IMG/VR virus record: IMGVR_UViG_3300042516_003390
Coordinates: 1-25,857 of that record
Reading direction: 5' to 3' (one strand)
DNA from: a virus
DNA: 25,857 bases
Each line of letters opens with the position of its first letter. The first letter of the stretch is position 1. Shown here in pieces: positions 6,445 through 14,103 of this stretch. A program made the translations under genes and the position numbers. Under the pieces are notes generated by a model, which saw only the letters and a program-made list of their open reading frames with translations, made no database searches and was not told where the DNA came from.

Positions 6445-7791
6445 ATGTGGAAAGATATTCGTAAAATGACCCGTGAGGAAATTATAGAAGAACTTGAGGT
6501 ACTTAAACAGGTAAGAGAACTTTCTGCAAAGGTAAATGTAGATAAACTTCTCAAACAAGAGTTGGATTTGGAACCTTTGCGAAAGGTAAATCTCACTATG
6601 ACTGCGAATGGAGCACTCTATCATAGAGTGAAAGGTATGCTTCCGGAGTTGATGGAGAAGATCTATAATGAACGTGTGATCTTCAAGAAAAAAATGCTTG
6701 AGGCAGAACAAGCATATGAAAAGAAAAAGACGAAGGAATTGGAAAAAGAAATTTCTCGTTGCAACAACATCCAAATGGCACGTAAGATTCAACTTAACTC
6801 CGCTTATGGTGCTATTGGCAATCAGTATTTCCGTTATTTTAAACTTGCAAATGCAGAGGCAATTACCCTTTCTGGTCAAGTTTCAATTAATTGGATTATG
6901 AATAAGGTAAATGCTTATTTGAATAAAATTCTTAAAACTGATGGTGAAGATTATGTTATTGCTTCAGATACTGATTCTCTTTACGTTAATATGGGTCCTT
7001 TGGTTGAGAGTGTATACAAAGGAAGAGAGAAAACTACTCAAAGCGTTGTTTCGTTCCTTGATAAGGTCTGTCAGGTGGAATTTGAAAAGTATATTGAAAA
7101 TTCTTACGAAGAACTGGCGGAATATGTGAATGCTTATGAGCAAAAAATGATCATGAAGCGTGAGTGTATTGCCGAACGTGGTATTTGGACTGCAAAGAAG
7201 CGATACATTTTAAGTGTGTGGGATAGTGAAGGTGTTCGTTATGCTGAACCCAAACTTAAAATTAAAGGTATTGAAGCAATTAAATCTTCTACACCTGCCC
7301 CTTGTCGTAAGATGTTGAAAGAATCTTTTAATATCTTAATGAGTGGTACTGAAGATGATATGATTAAGTTTATTGATCAATGTCGTGAGGAGTTTAAATC
7401 CCTTCCCCCAGAACAAATTGCATTTCCTAGAACTGCATCTGATGTTCGTAAGTATCATTCTTCTTCCAATATTTACGCACCTAAAACTCCGATTCAAGTT
7501 CGTGGTGCATTATTGTTCAATCATTATGTAAAACAGAAAAATCTTACCAATAAGTATTCTCTGATTAATAATGGTGAAAAGGTTAAGTTCATTTTTCTAA
7601 AGAAACCAAATATTATTCAAGAAAATGTGATATCTTTTATTCAGCAGTTTCCTACAGAACTTGGTCTTGACAAATATATTGATTATGAACTACAATTTGA
7701 GAAAGCATTCTTGGATCCACTCAAAACAATTCTGAATATTATTGGGTGGCAAGAAGAAAAAACTATAAATCTTGAATCATTTTTCTTTTAA
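6445..7791 (+). CDS. 43B: DNA polymerase gp43, C-terminal half (motifs B and C)
   Basis: C-terminal 448 residues of the replicative polymerase, re-initiated at the ATG that in the intact gene would be an internal Met codon. GGAG at 6434-6437, within the HNH gene, serves as ribosome site. Motifs: B KIQLNSAYGAIGN (114-126), C SDTDSLY (Asp175, Asp177), KKRY (251-254) in the thumb-proximal region, and a C-terminal ESFFF resembling the clamp-binding tail of T4 gp43 (FDMFDF). The catalytic Asp residues are thus divided between the two products: motif A in the first, motif C in the second. The frame stays open upstream to 6403 within the HNH gene, but those codons are not polymerase-like. Confidence 0.93.
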   Translation: MWKDIRKMTREEIIEELEVLKQVRELSAKVNVDKLLKQELDLEPLRKVNLTMTANGALYHRVKGMLPELMEKIYNERVIFKKKMLEAEQAYEKKKTKELEKEISRCNNIQMARKIQLNSAYGAIGNQYFRYFKLANAEAITLSGQVSINWIMNKVNAYLNKILKTDGEDYVIASDTDSLYVNMGPLVESVYKGREKTTQSVVSFLDKVCQVEFEKYIENSYEELAEYVNAYEQKMIMKRECIAERGIWTAKKRYILSVWDSEGVRYAEPKLKIKGIEAIKSSTPAPCRKMLKESFNILMSGTEDDMIKFIDQCREEFKSLPPEQIAFPRTASDVRKYHSSSNIYAPKTPIQVRGALLFNHYVKQKNLTNKYSLINNGEKVKFIFLKKPNIIQENVISFIQQFPTELGLDKYIDYELQFEKAFLDPLKTILNIIGWQEEKTINLESFFF

Positions 7792-7925
7792 TGGAATTGC
7801 CTATTAATCAAAAAGAATTAGAGTATATAATAGACTCATTAAAAAATATTAATCCACAACTTTATGCTAAACTGTGGTCATATAAAGTAAATAATCTAAA
7901 GGAGGAAAAAAATGGATTTTCTTAA
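7791..7925 (+). CDS. Small conserved-type protein between gp43 and UvsX (44 aa)
   Basis: Starts within the gp43 stop (TAATG) and overlaps the UvsX start by 14 bases in another frame. The product begins [17 protein letters not shown] and contains [11 protein letters not shown]. It is mainly helical by appearance, with an aromatic-basic centre. The UvsX Shine-Dalgarno (AAAGGAGG) lies within its last codons, so its translation may control access to the UvsX ribosome site. Support is the exact coupling at both ends; function unknown. Confidence 0.68.
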   Translation: MELPINQKELEYIIDSLKNINPQLYAKLWSYKVNNLKEEKNGFS

Positions 7926-8913
7926 AGACTTAATTAAAGAAGTTGGTGGAGAATACGCTTCTCTTGCTTCAGAAATAGATGAGACTGAGACTTATGTTGA
8001 TACAGGTTCGTACATTTTTAATGCACTGGTTTCAGGTAGCATATTTGGTGGTGTATCTGGGAACAAGATTACTGCTATTGCTGGAGAGTCTAGTACTGGA
8101 AAAACTTTCTTCAGCCTCGCCGTTGTTAAGAATTTTCTTGATACCAATCCCGATGGTTATTGTCTCTACTTTGATACTGAAGCTGCTATCACTAAATCTC
8201 TTGTAGAATCTCGTGGAATTGATACTTCTCGTCTTGTGGTTGTTAATGTTGTCACTGTTGAAGAGTTTCGTGGAAAGGCGCTCAAGGCAGTAGATATCTA
8301 CTTGAAAAAACCTTTAGAAGAACGTAAACCATGCATGTTTGTGCTAGACTCTTTAGGGATGCTTTCTACAGAAAAGGAAATTACTGATGCACTCAACGAC
8401 AAACAAGTTCGTGACATGACTAAATCTCAACTTGTCAAAGGAGCATTTCGTATGCTTACTTTAAAATTGGGTCAAGCAAAAATCCCAATGATTGTAACCA
8501 ATCATACTTATGATGTTATTGGTGCTTACGTTCCTACTAAAGAAATGGGTGGTGGTAGTGGTCTTAAGTATGCCGCTTCTAGTATCATTTATCTCTCAAA
8601 GAAAAAAGAGAAGGATGGAACGGAAATTGTTGGAAACATTATCAAAGCAAAGACTGCTAAGTCACGTTTGAGTAAGGAAAATAGGGATGTAGAGGTTCGT
8701 TTGTTTTATGATGAACGTGGTCTTGATCGTTACTATGGTCTTTTGGAACTTGGTGAGGTTGGCGGACTCTGGAAGAATGTAGCAGGACGCTACGAGATGG
8801 ACGGTAAGAAAATCTATGCCAAACAAATTCTAGCCAATCCAGAAGAATATTTCACTGAAGAAGTGATGAATAAATTGGATGAAATTGCAAAAAATCAATT
8901 TAGTTATGGTTGA
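7912..8913 (+). CDS. uvsX: UvsX RecA-like recombinase
   Basis: Strand-exchange ATPase that starts recombination-dependent replication and repair in T4-like phages. Walker A is GESSTGKT (58-65), a RecA-like YFDTEAA follows, and Walker B is CMFVLDS. The [12 protein letters not shown] stretch fits the DNA-binding L2/ATPase core region. The length of 333 aa is close to that of other cyanophage UvsX proteins and somewhat shorter than T4 (391). The start has a strong AAAGGAGG 7 bases upstream. It is followed by an oxygenase gene whose ATG lies 8 bases before the UvsX stop. Expected in the replisome with gp41 and gp43. Confidence 0.95.
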   Translation: MDFLKDLIKEVGGEYASLASEIDETETYVDTGSYIFNALVSGSIFGGVSGNKITAIAGESSTGKTFFSLAVVKNFLDTNPDGYCLYFDTEAAITKSLVESRGIDTSRLVVVNVVTVEEFRGKALKAVDIYLKKPLEERKPCMFVLDSLGMLSTEKEITDALNDKQVRDMTKSQLVKGAFRMLTLKLGQAKIPMIVTNHTYDVIGAYVPTKEMGGGSGLKYAASSIIYLSKKKEKDGTEIVGNIIKAKTAKSRLSKENRDVEVRLFYDERGLDRYYGLLELGEVGGLWKNVAGRYEMDGKKIYAKQILANPEEYFTEEVMNKLDEIAKNQFSYG

Positions 8914-9463
8914 TCTAAGACACTTTATTAAGATCTATGAAAATGCTTTAGAACCTAATATTTGTGATACTCTTATTTCTATTTTTGATAGAAGTGAAAA
9001 TATGCACGAAAGATTTGATCAGCATGGGTATCCAAATTTCACACAATTTAATCTAACAAAAAATAAAGATATTTCGAGAGAAATTAATAAAGTTCATAAT
9101 TATATTGTCAAAAAAACAATTATCTATAAAAAGGTATACTATAATTATGTTGACCATAGAGTTTTTCCTGAAAAAAATTTATATGAACAATTTCGCATAA
9201 AAAAATATGAAGTTGGGGGTATTGATAGATTTGATACCCATGTAGATGTAATGGATTCAAATACTTCTATTAGGTTTTTATCATTTTTGTGGTATCTTAA
9301 TACTGTAGATGATGGTGGGGAGACTGTGTTCTCCGATTTAAAAATTTCCCCTAAAAAAGGAAATCTTTTAATATTTCCCCCACTTTGGATGTTTCCCCAT
9401 AAAGGAAATCCTCCTATTAGTGGACCAAAATATATTATGAGTGGATATTTGGAGTATATTTAA
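8906..9463 (+). CDS. 2-oxoglutarate/Fe(II)-dependent oxygenase, prolyl-hydroxylase-like (185 aa)
   Basis: Double-stranded beta-helix oxygenase of the P4H class. The iron ligands are visible: HVD (His112, Asp114) after RFDT and His165 in WMFPHKG. Lys175 in [11 protein letters not shown] is the likely 2-oxoglutarate anchor, spaced 10 from the distal His as usual. DDGGETVFS and KGNLLIFPP match the P4H core between them. The start at ATG 8906 overlaps the UvsX stop; an upstream ATG at 8879 is also in frame but deeper in UvsX. The stop overlaps gp41 (TAATG). The substrate cannot be read from sequence. The gene looks more AT-rich than its neighbours, consistent with later acquisition. Confidence 0.88.
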   Translation: MVDLRHFIKIYENALEPNICDTLISIFDRSENMHERFDQHGYPNFTQFNLTKNKDISREINKVHNYIVKKTIIYKKVYYNYVDHRVFPEKNLYEQFRIKKYEVGGIDRFDTHVDVMDSNTSIRFLSFLWYLNTVDDGGETVFSDLKISPKKGNLLIFPPLWMFPHKGNPPISGPKYIMSGYLEYI

Positions 9464-10866
9464 TGGAACGAATTGAAGAAACTATTCTTAGAAATTTAGT
9501 ATTTAATGAAACGTATTCTCGTAAGGTCATACCTTTTATTCAATCAGATTATTTTGAAAAAAAGACCGAAAAAGTTATTTTTGAAGAGATTGTCCAATTC
9601 ATTGTTAAGTATGGTTCGGCAATTACCATTGAAGCACTTAAAATTGAAATAGAAAATCGTACAGATTTAACCGAAGATCAAGTAAAGGAAATTCGGGAAA
9701 TTAGTAATTCTTTGAATGATTTTCCTGTAGAAAATAATTGGTTACTTGATATAACTGAAAAATGGTGCCGTGATCGTGCAATTTATATTGCACTTATGGA
9801 ATCTATCCATATTGCTGATGGTAATGATGAGAAAAAAACTAGAGATGCTATTCCAAATATTCTTTCGGATGCTTTAGCAGTATCTTTTGATAACAATATC
9901 GGACACGATTACTTAAATAACTATGAAGAACGATATGAGTATTATCACAGAAAGGAGGATAAAATTGAATTTGATCTTGAGTACTTTAACAAAATTACCA
10001 AAGGCGGTCTCCCTAACAAGACTCTTAATATCGCTCTTGCTGGTACGGGTGTCGGGAAGTCTTTATTCATGTGCCATGTTGCTAGCTCCGTCTTGCTCCA
10101 AGGGAGGAACGTTCTCTACATTACAATGGAGATGGCAGAAGAGAAAATTGCTGAACGAATTGATGCAAATCTCCTAAACGTCCCCATTCAGCAGTTGGAA
10201 GAATTACCAAAAACAACCTTCGAAAATAAAGTAACTAATCTTGCAAAGAAAACCAGTGGATCTCTCATAATTAAAGAGTATCCAACTGCTTCTGCCCATA
10301 GTGGTCATTTTAAGGCACTTCTCAATGAACTTGCACTTAAAAAGTCATTTAAACCTGATATTATTTTTATTGATTACCTTAATATTTGCTCTTCCAGCAG
10401 GTATAAAGGAAATAGCAATATTAACTCGTATACATTTGTCAAAGCAATTGCCGAGGAACTTAGGGGACTTGCTGTAGAATTCAATGTTCCTATTGTCTCT
10501 GCTACACAAACTACACGTAGTGGATATGGTTCTTCTGATGTTGAATTAACTGATACATCAGAATCTTTTGGTCTTCCTGCTACTGCCGATCTTATGTTTG
10601 CACTTATTAGCACTGAAGAACTTGAGCAGTTGGGGCAGATCATGGTAAAACAATTGAAGAACCGATACAATGACCCTACAATCTACAAGCGTTTTATTGT
10701 AGGTATTGATCGTGCTAAAATGCGTCTTTATGATTGTGAGCAAACTGCTCAAAATGATATACATAATTCTGGGCAGGAAGAAGATTATGAAAAATCTACT
10801 TCTTATTCAAAAAAGGGTGATTTGTTTTCATCAAAAGAAAAATTCGAAAAGTTTAAATTTGAATAA
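9463..10866 (+). CDS. 41: Replicative DNA helicase gp41 (DnaB-like)
   Basis: Hexameric 5'-3' helicase which unwinds the fork and partners with the gp61 primase. A helical N-terminal domain of about 150 residues is followed by the RecA-type core: Walker A AGTGVGKS (193-200), the TMEMAEEKIAERI segment with the catalytic Glu (about 221-233), Walker B IIFIDYLNIC (300-309), and VSATQTTRSGYGSSD, the DnaB H3-type motif. The length of 467 aa is the same as the usual T4 size. The C-terminal tail is charged and Ser/Lys-rich, as in T4. The start is the ATG in TAATG at the end of the oxygenase gene. Confidence 0.95.
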   Translation: MERIEETILRNLVFNETYSRKVIPFIQSDYFEKKTEKVIFEEIVQFIVKYGSAITIEALKIEIENRTDLTEDQVKEIREISNSLNDFPVENNWLLDITEKWCRDRAIYIALMESIHIADGNDEKKTRDAIPNILSDALAVSFDNNIGHDYLNNYEERYEYYHRKEDKIEFDLEYFNKITKGGLPNKTLNIALAGTGVGKSLFMCHVASSVLLQGRNVLYITMEMAEEKIAERIDANLLNVPIQQLEELPKTTFENKVTNLAKKTSGSLIIKEYPTASAHSGHFKALLNELALKKSFKPDIIFIDYLNICSSSRYKGNSNINSYTFVKAIAEELRGLAVEFNVPIVSATQTTRSGYGSSDVELTDTSESFGLPATADLMFALISTEELEQLGQIMVKQLKNRYNDPTIYKRFIVGIDRAKMRLYDCEQTAQNDIHNSGQEEDYEKSTSYSKKGDLFSSKEKFEKFKFE

Positions 10867-11427
10867 ATGATTTACGAAATACCAAACTTTTTAGATAATG
10901 AAACATGTGATATGTTGATAGACTATTTTAAAAATAGTAATCAAAGGAGTGAATGGCAAGAAGATAATTTTTTTCGTGGAAGAACTCTTTGTCCTTATGA
11001 AATAACTGACAATGTCATTCAAAAAAGAATGGAAGTTTTCAAATCTAAAACATTGCAGGAAGTATCAAGATTATTTCATGAAAAATATGTCTTTTTAGAA
11101 TTTTGGGATATTGTGCATTGGCCAGAAGGAATTAAAATGGAATCACATTCAGATAACACTTATCCTGATAAAACTCCAAGTAATTGTTTTCAGAGAGATT
11201 ATAGTTCAATATGTTATTTGAACCATGATTATAAAGGTGGAAACACTTTTTTTGTATATGAAAATAAAACATGTATTCCTCAAAAAGGAAAAATAATTTT
11301 TTATCCTTCAGGACTTCAATTTACTCATGGAGTTAGTAAAGTTACAGAGGGAAATAGATATACTCTTGCTAGTTGGTATAGCAATGATGAAAGATATATT
11401 TTAACCAGTAATTCCTATCAATTCTAA
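10867..11427 (+). CDS. 2-oxoglutarate/Fe(II)-dependent oxygenase (186 aa)
   Basis: Second oxygenase, next to the gp41 stop with no gap. Iron ligands: SHSD (His94, Asp96) and His154 in FTHGV; Arg164 in GNRYTLASW is the probable 2-oxoglutarate anchor at the usual +10 position. YKGGNTFF and KGKIIFYPSG match the beta-helix core. It begins with a typical IPNFLDNETCDMLIDYF cap shared by phage prolyl-hydroxylase-like proteins. Substrate unknown. It is not close to the first oxygenase beyond the core motifs, so recent duplication is unlikely. A consensus early promoter begins two bases after its stop. Confidence 0.87.
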   Translation: MIYEIPNFLDNETCDMLIDYFKNSNQRSEWQEDNFFRGRTLCPYEITDNVIQKRMEVFKSKTLQEVSRLFHEKYVFLEFWDIVHWPEGIKMESHSDNTYPDKTPSNCFQRDYSSICYLNHDYKGGNTFFVYENKTCIPQKGKIIFYPSGLQFTHGVSKVTEGNRYTLASWYSNDERYILTSNSYQF

Positions 11428-11428
11428 G

Positions 11429-11457
11429 TTGACAATTTTCAATTTATCGAATACAAT
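11429..11457 (+). promoter_or_regulatory. Sigma70-type early promoter upstream of mazG
   Basis: TTGACA at 11429-11434, 17-base spacer, TACAAT at 11452-11457. Start expected near 11464; the mazG ATG is at 11490. Confidence 0.85.
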
Positions 11458-11489
11458 TAAACTACACTAAGAAACAAAAAAATTATTTT

Positions 11490-11906
11490 ATGGAAACTGC
11501 AAAACACGTTAATTTTGATAAGTATGCTGAGTTTGTGGATGCCGTAACTTCCGATGCATCCAAAGACTTTCTTGCTCTTTCTGACCGTTTGGTTGAACTG
11601 GATGAGAAAGGTGCAAATATTGAACGTCTTCTGACTGCCTCCGTTGGTATTAATGCTGAGGGTGGCGAATTTATGGAAATTGTCAAGAAAATGATCTTCC
11701 AAGGAAAACCTTATAATGAAGACAATCGCGAGCATCTGATCATTGAACTTGGTGACATCATGTGGTACGTTGCCCAAGCATGTATGGCGCTTGGAGTCAG
11801 CATTGATGATGTAGTTGCTCGTAACGTTCAAAAACTTCTAAAGCGTTATCCTGAAGGTGCTTTTGATGTTTATTTCTCCGAAAACCGTGCTGCTGATGAC
11901 CGATGA
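11490..11906 (+). CDS. mazG: MazG-type nucleotide pyrophosphohydrolase
   Basis: Hydrolyses nucleoside triphosphates (in cyanophages possibly also (p)ppGpp, though this is debated) and is common in cyanomyoviruses. The metal-binding four-helix motifs are visible: EGGEFMEI (Glu57, Glu60) and ELGDIMWY (Glu86, Asp89), followed by NVQKLLKRYPEGAF, the usual C-terminal element. The length of 138 aa fits the phage form with an extra N-terminal helix. It follows its own early promoter. The stop overlaps the next ATG (ATGACT). Confidence 0.9.
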   Translation: METAKHVNFDKYAEFVDAVTSDASKDFLALSDRLVELDEKGANIERLLTASVGINAEGGEFMEIVKKMIFQGKPYNEDNREHLIIELGDIMWYVAQACMALGVSIDDVVARNVQKLLKRYPEGAFDVYFSENRAADDR

Positions 11907-12094
11907 CTAAAGAAAAACAAGTAACAATTAAAATGGATGTTCGTTCTGCTGCTGCAGTTCGCCAAATTCTTTTTGAATCTCAAAAAGGATATACCTATAA
12001 TTCGGAAAGTGTTCCTCCACGTATCTCTGATATTCGTTCTGTAATTCAAAATCTTGATGATAAAATTGGTGCAGTAGTTGCTGAAAATGTCTAA
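11903..12094 (+). CDS. Small protein of unknown function coupled to mazG (63 aa)
   Basis: A 63-residue protein overlapping the mazG stop by four bases. It has a beta-like start (KQVTIKMDVRSAAAV) and a helical C-terminal half ending IRSVIQNLDDKIGAVVAENV. No catalytic motif is evident. It overlaps the start of the third oxygenase by 8 bases. Family not recognised; the strict coupling supports it being a real gene. Confidence 0.72.
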   Translation: MTKEKQVTIKMDVRSAAAVRQILFESQKGYTYNSESVPPRISDIRSVIQNLDDKIGAVVAENV

Positions 12095-12695
12095 TTTTAT
12101 AGATTTTTATAAAATTAATCCAAAACTAAAACTTCTTCCTGAAAGATTTAATCTCATACATGAAGAATATGCTAAAAACAAAAACAATTTAGAATTTAAA
12201 GATTTTAGTAAAAAGCAAGAATATAGTATTGGAATTAGTAAAAAAGGACACCCAATATCCATTAATGAGTATCTCCACCAGGATAAAAAAACAAACTCCA
12301 TTGGGTGGCATATTTCCGCACTTTATGGAAATAGTACTGAGTATCTAAGAAATACTCAGTACTTACCAATACTTACAAAAACTTTAGAAGAAATTAATCT
12401 TCTTTCTATTTGTGCAATTAATTTGTTAGATCCCTCGTATTCTTTAGACTGGCACAATGATAATGATTATTTTCCAAACGTACCTACAGTAAGAATTCTT
12501 TGGGGTTTAGATGTTCCTTTAGAAAAGGATAAATACTCAATAATTCAACTTCAAGGTGAAGATAAAATTATTGAGACTAAAAAATTTGAAAATGGTGAAT
12601 TTTATATTTTTTTACCAAGTTTAACACATAGAGTAGAAAATACACTTTCACAATCTAGATCATTGTTGTGTATAGATGCTTTTTTGGGGAATTAG
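12087..12695 (+). CDS. 2OG/Fe(II) oxygenase-like, aspartyl/asparaginyl hydroxylase type (202 aa)
   Basis: Third oxygenase-like gene in 3.8 kb. The pattern LDWHNDND (His123, Asp125), His181 in LTHRVEN and Arg191 ten residues later matches the AspH/LpxO branch, where HxD and a distal H bind iron and an Arg binds 2-oxoglutarate. VRILWGLDVP before and FYIFLPSLTH around the second His fit the jelly-roll strands. ATG 12087 is chosen; an in-frame TTG at 12078 is weaker. The last ten bases overlap the first strand of a tRNA. The gene is very AT-rich. Substrate unknown; the AspH assignment is less sure than the oxygenase fold. Confidence 0.75.
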   Translation: MSNFIDFYKINPKLKLLPERFNLIHEEYAKNKNNLEFKDFSKKQEYSIGISKKGHPISINEYLHQDKKTNSIGWHISALYGNSTEYLRNTQYLPILTKTLEEINLLSICAINLLDPSYSLDWHNDNDYFPNVPTVRILWGLDVPLEKDKYSIIQLQGEDKIIETKKFENGEFYIFLPSLTHRVENTLSQSRSLLCIDAFLGN

Positions 12696-12756
12696 TTAAA
12701 CGGTATAACGGGTGCTTTGCAAGCACTTATTAGGAGTTCGATTCTCCTATTCTCCA
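12686..12756 (+). tRNA. tRNA-Ala (anticodon UGC)
   Basis: 71 nt. Acceptor GGGGAAT pairs with ATTCTCC (one G-U), D stem GTTA/TAAC, anticodon stem GGTGC/GCACT, loop TTTGCAA giving anticodon TGC, and T stem AGGAG/CTCCT with loop TTCGATT. No encoded CCA tail. Its 5' ten bases overlap the end of the preceding oxygenase gene, including the TAG stop. Confidence 0.92.
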
Positions 12757-12761
12757 TTTAT

Positions 12762-12834
12762 GCCCGTGTACTCCAACGGTAGAGAGGGTGGACTTAGAAT
12801 CCATACAGTGGAAGTTCAAATCTTCTCACGGGCA
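12762..12834 (+). tRNA. tRNA with anticodon UAG (nominally Leu), short variable loop
   Basis: 73 nt. Acceptor GCCCGTG/CACGGGC, D stem CTC/GAG, anticodon stem GTGGA/TCCAT, loop CTTAGAA giving anticodon TAG (codon CUA), T stem GGAAG/CTTCT with loop TTCAAAT, discriminator A. The variable loop is only 5 bases, whereas bacterial Leu tRNAs have a long variable arm. Cloverleaf firm; amino acid identity less so. Confidence 0.85.
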
Positions 12835-12856
12835 CTAAATAAAAATAAAAATAAAA

Positions 12857-14101
12857 ATGGCAAGTTACGGTTCCGATAACTGGAATAGGAATTGGAGAGG
12901 TAGTGATAAACAATCTGTAGTAAAAAAATCTTTTTCTTCTTATTATAAAAGAAATAAGAATGGTACTTTTTCTAGAGTTGGGAAATTAAATGAAGGGACT
13001 CCGATAGTTTATATTAACTCTCAAACTAAAGAGCATACGAGAGCGGCAATTAATATTTCTAATGATGAAGAAATTTATTATATTAATATTGACAATTTAG
13101 TAAAACCAATAACAAATGCAAGATCTAATCTTCCCTTAAATCCCAGTAGTTTTGGATTACAGGGAATTTATCCATCTGTTACTACATATTATAACGCTGT
13201 TGTTGAGGCATTAAACAACCGAAATGATATTGATGGTGAATTATTTGATTATTTGCATCAACTTTTAAATTATGCAAAAATAGGTTCTCATGATTATTCT
13301 GGAATTATGATGGATGGGTTTCCTTGGAATGAACTGGTCAAAGATTTTGGAGAAGTTTTAGGTCCAATAGTATGTGTTAAAAATAGAAGAGGACTATTGA
13401 GTAATATAATACCAACATTTGAACTTTCTTCTGCAAAAATTTTTATTCCATCATCTGGTGAACCCATTTATGATTATAAAATTATATCTGGAAAAAGTGA
13501 ACATTTAATATCTGCCAAGTCTGCAAGAGCAGTTACGAACCAAATTAAACCACAATATGCAATTCCAGTAGTTCGGGGAAAATTATCACAAATTTTATTA
13601 ATGTCAGATGCTTATAATTTATTGAATATATTGGCAAATTACTCAATTAAACAAGGTCCATTTTATGGTTGGCAACTTTTGCAAAATACTACTGATCTAA
13701 CTAGTGATGCCATTAATGATATGGAAAAAAATTATGCCCCAAGAAATAAAAAATCAATTGACCTAATTTCGGATTATGAATCTTGGAAACCATTTTTAAA
13801 CAAATATTTTTCTGGGAGAAAAAGAATTTCTTATGGGCAAGTTAGATATAAATGTGAACAATTGATTGAAACTAAGACTAAGACTGGAACCTTAAATATA
13901 AATCTTAAAGAAATATTTAAAGTGTATTTAAATGAATCTAGAGTTATCTTTGTTAAAACTGGTATAAACTCTAATACGGGTGTGCCATCTTTTACCGCGT
14001 CTGCTGGAGGTGGATCTACTCTGGTTAATAGACTTTATTTAAGATCATCAAATAGTTCTCCGACAAGACTTGGTGACAAAATAGGATTTCAGATAAGTTA
14101 A
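12857..14101 (+). CDS. Unknown protein, possible restriction-endonuclease-like fold (414 aa)
   Basis: Not recognised with confidence. The N-terminus is basic, Ser/Tyr-rich and polar (first 45 residues). The centre has a helix NELVKDFGEVLGPIVC (about 159-173) followed by strands, then GEPIYDYKIISGKSEHLISA ending in Lys221. The order (Glu-bearing helix, Asp206, then S-x-K with Lys221) resembles variant PD-(D/E)XK nucleases that use SxK. The C-terminal 100 residues are strand-rich, ending with a Gly/Ser-rich stretch. No Shine-Dalgarno is clear; the leader is an A-rich run after the second tRNA. Function as a nuclease is an inference; a virion or unrelated early protein is possible. Confidence 0.65.
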   Translation: MASYGSDNWNRNWRGSDKQSVVKKSFSSYYKRNKNGTFSRVGKLNEGTPIVYINSQTKEHTRAAINISNDEEIYYINIDNLVKPITNARSNLPLNPSSFGLQGIYPSVTTYYNAVVEALNNRNDIDGELFDYLHQLLNYAKIGSHDYSGIMMDGFPWNELVKDFGEVLGPIVCVKNRRGLLSNIIPTFELSSAKIFIPSSGEPIYDYKIISGKSEHLISAKSARAVTNQIKPQYAIPVVRGKLSQILLMSDAYNLLNILANYSIKQGPFYGWQLLQNTTDLTSDAINDMEKNYAPRNKKSIDLISDYESWKPFLNKYFSGRKRISYGQVRYKCEQLIETKTKTGTLNINLKEIFKVYLNESRVIFVKTGINSNTGVPSFTASAGGGSTLVNRLYLRSSNSSPTRLGDKIGFQIS

Positions 14102-14103
14102 TT

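Larger units (their letters stand above)
5820..6448 (+). mobile_element. HNH homing-endonuclease cassette inserted in gene 43
   Basis: About 623 bases lie between two copies of AAATGT (5820-5825 and 6443-6448). Removing one copy and the intervening DNA restores an in-frame polymerase reading ELEKMWKDIRKM. The cassette carries a TAG stop after one codon, a TATAAATA late promoter, the HNH gene and, in the last HNH codons, a GGAG ribosome site for the restart ATG. There is too little non-coding DNA (46 bases before the ATG, 1 after the stop) for a group I intron core, so this is a split gene with a free-standing endonuclease. Confidence 0.82.

Noticed and set aside
5826-6448. Group I intron interrupting gene 43
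   Set aside because: Almost the whole insert is HNH coding sequence, leaving no room for a catalytic core, and the AAATGT repeat junctions do not fit an exon ending in U with an intron ending in G. The downstream half also has its own ATG and ribosome site.
5838-6879. Reverse-strand reading frames of about 145 codons opposite the HNH and gp43B genes
   Set aside because: They lie wholly opposite well-supported genes, are rich in Phe/Ser/Leu as expected of antisense frames in AT-rich DNA, and have no ribosome sites or motifs.
7797-7831. Promoter before uvsX (TTGCCT and TATAAT)
   Set aside because: The spacer is 23 bases and both elements lie in the coupled 44-aa gene.
12762-12834. Amber-suppressor tRNA
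   Set aside because: The anticodon read 5'-3' is UAG, which pairs with codon CUA; an amber suppressor would need anticodon CUA.
12835-12857. Late promoter (CTAAATA) before the 414-aa gene
   Set aside because: ACTAAATA matches only 6 of 8 bases and the start would fall about 10 bases before the ATG; the A-rich run makes chance matches likely.
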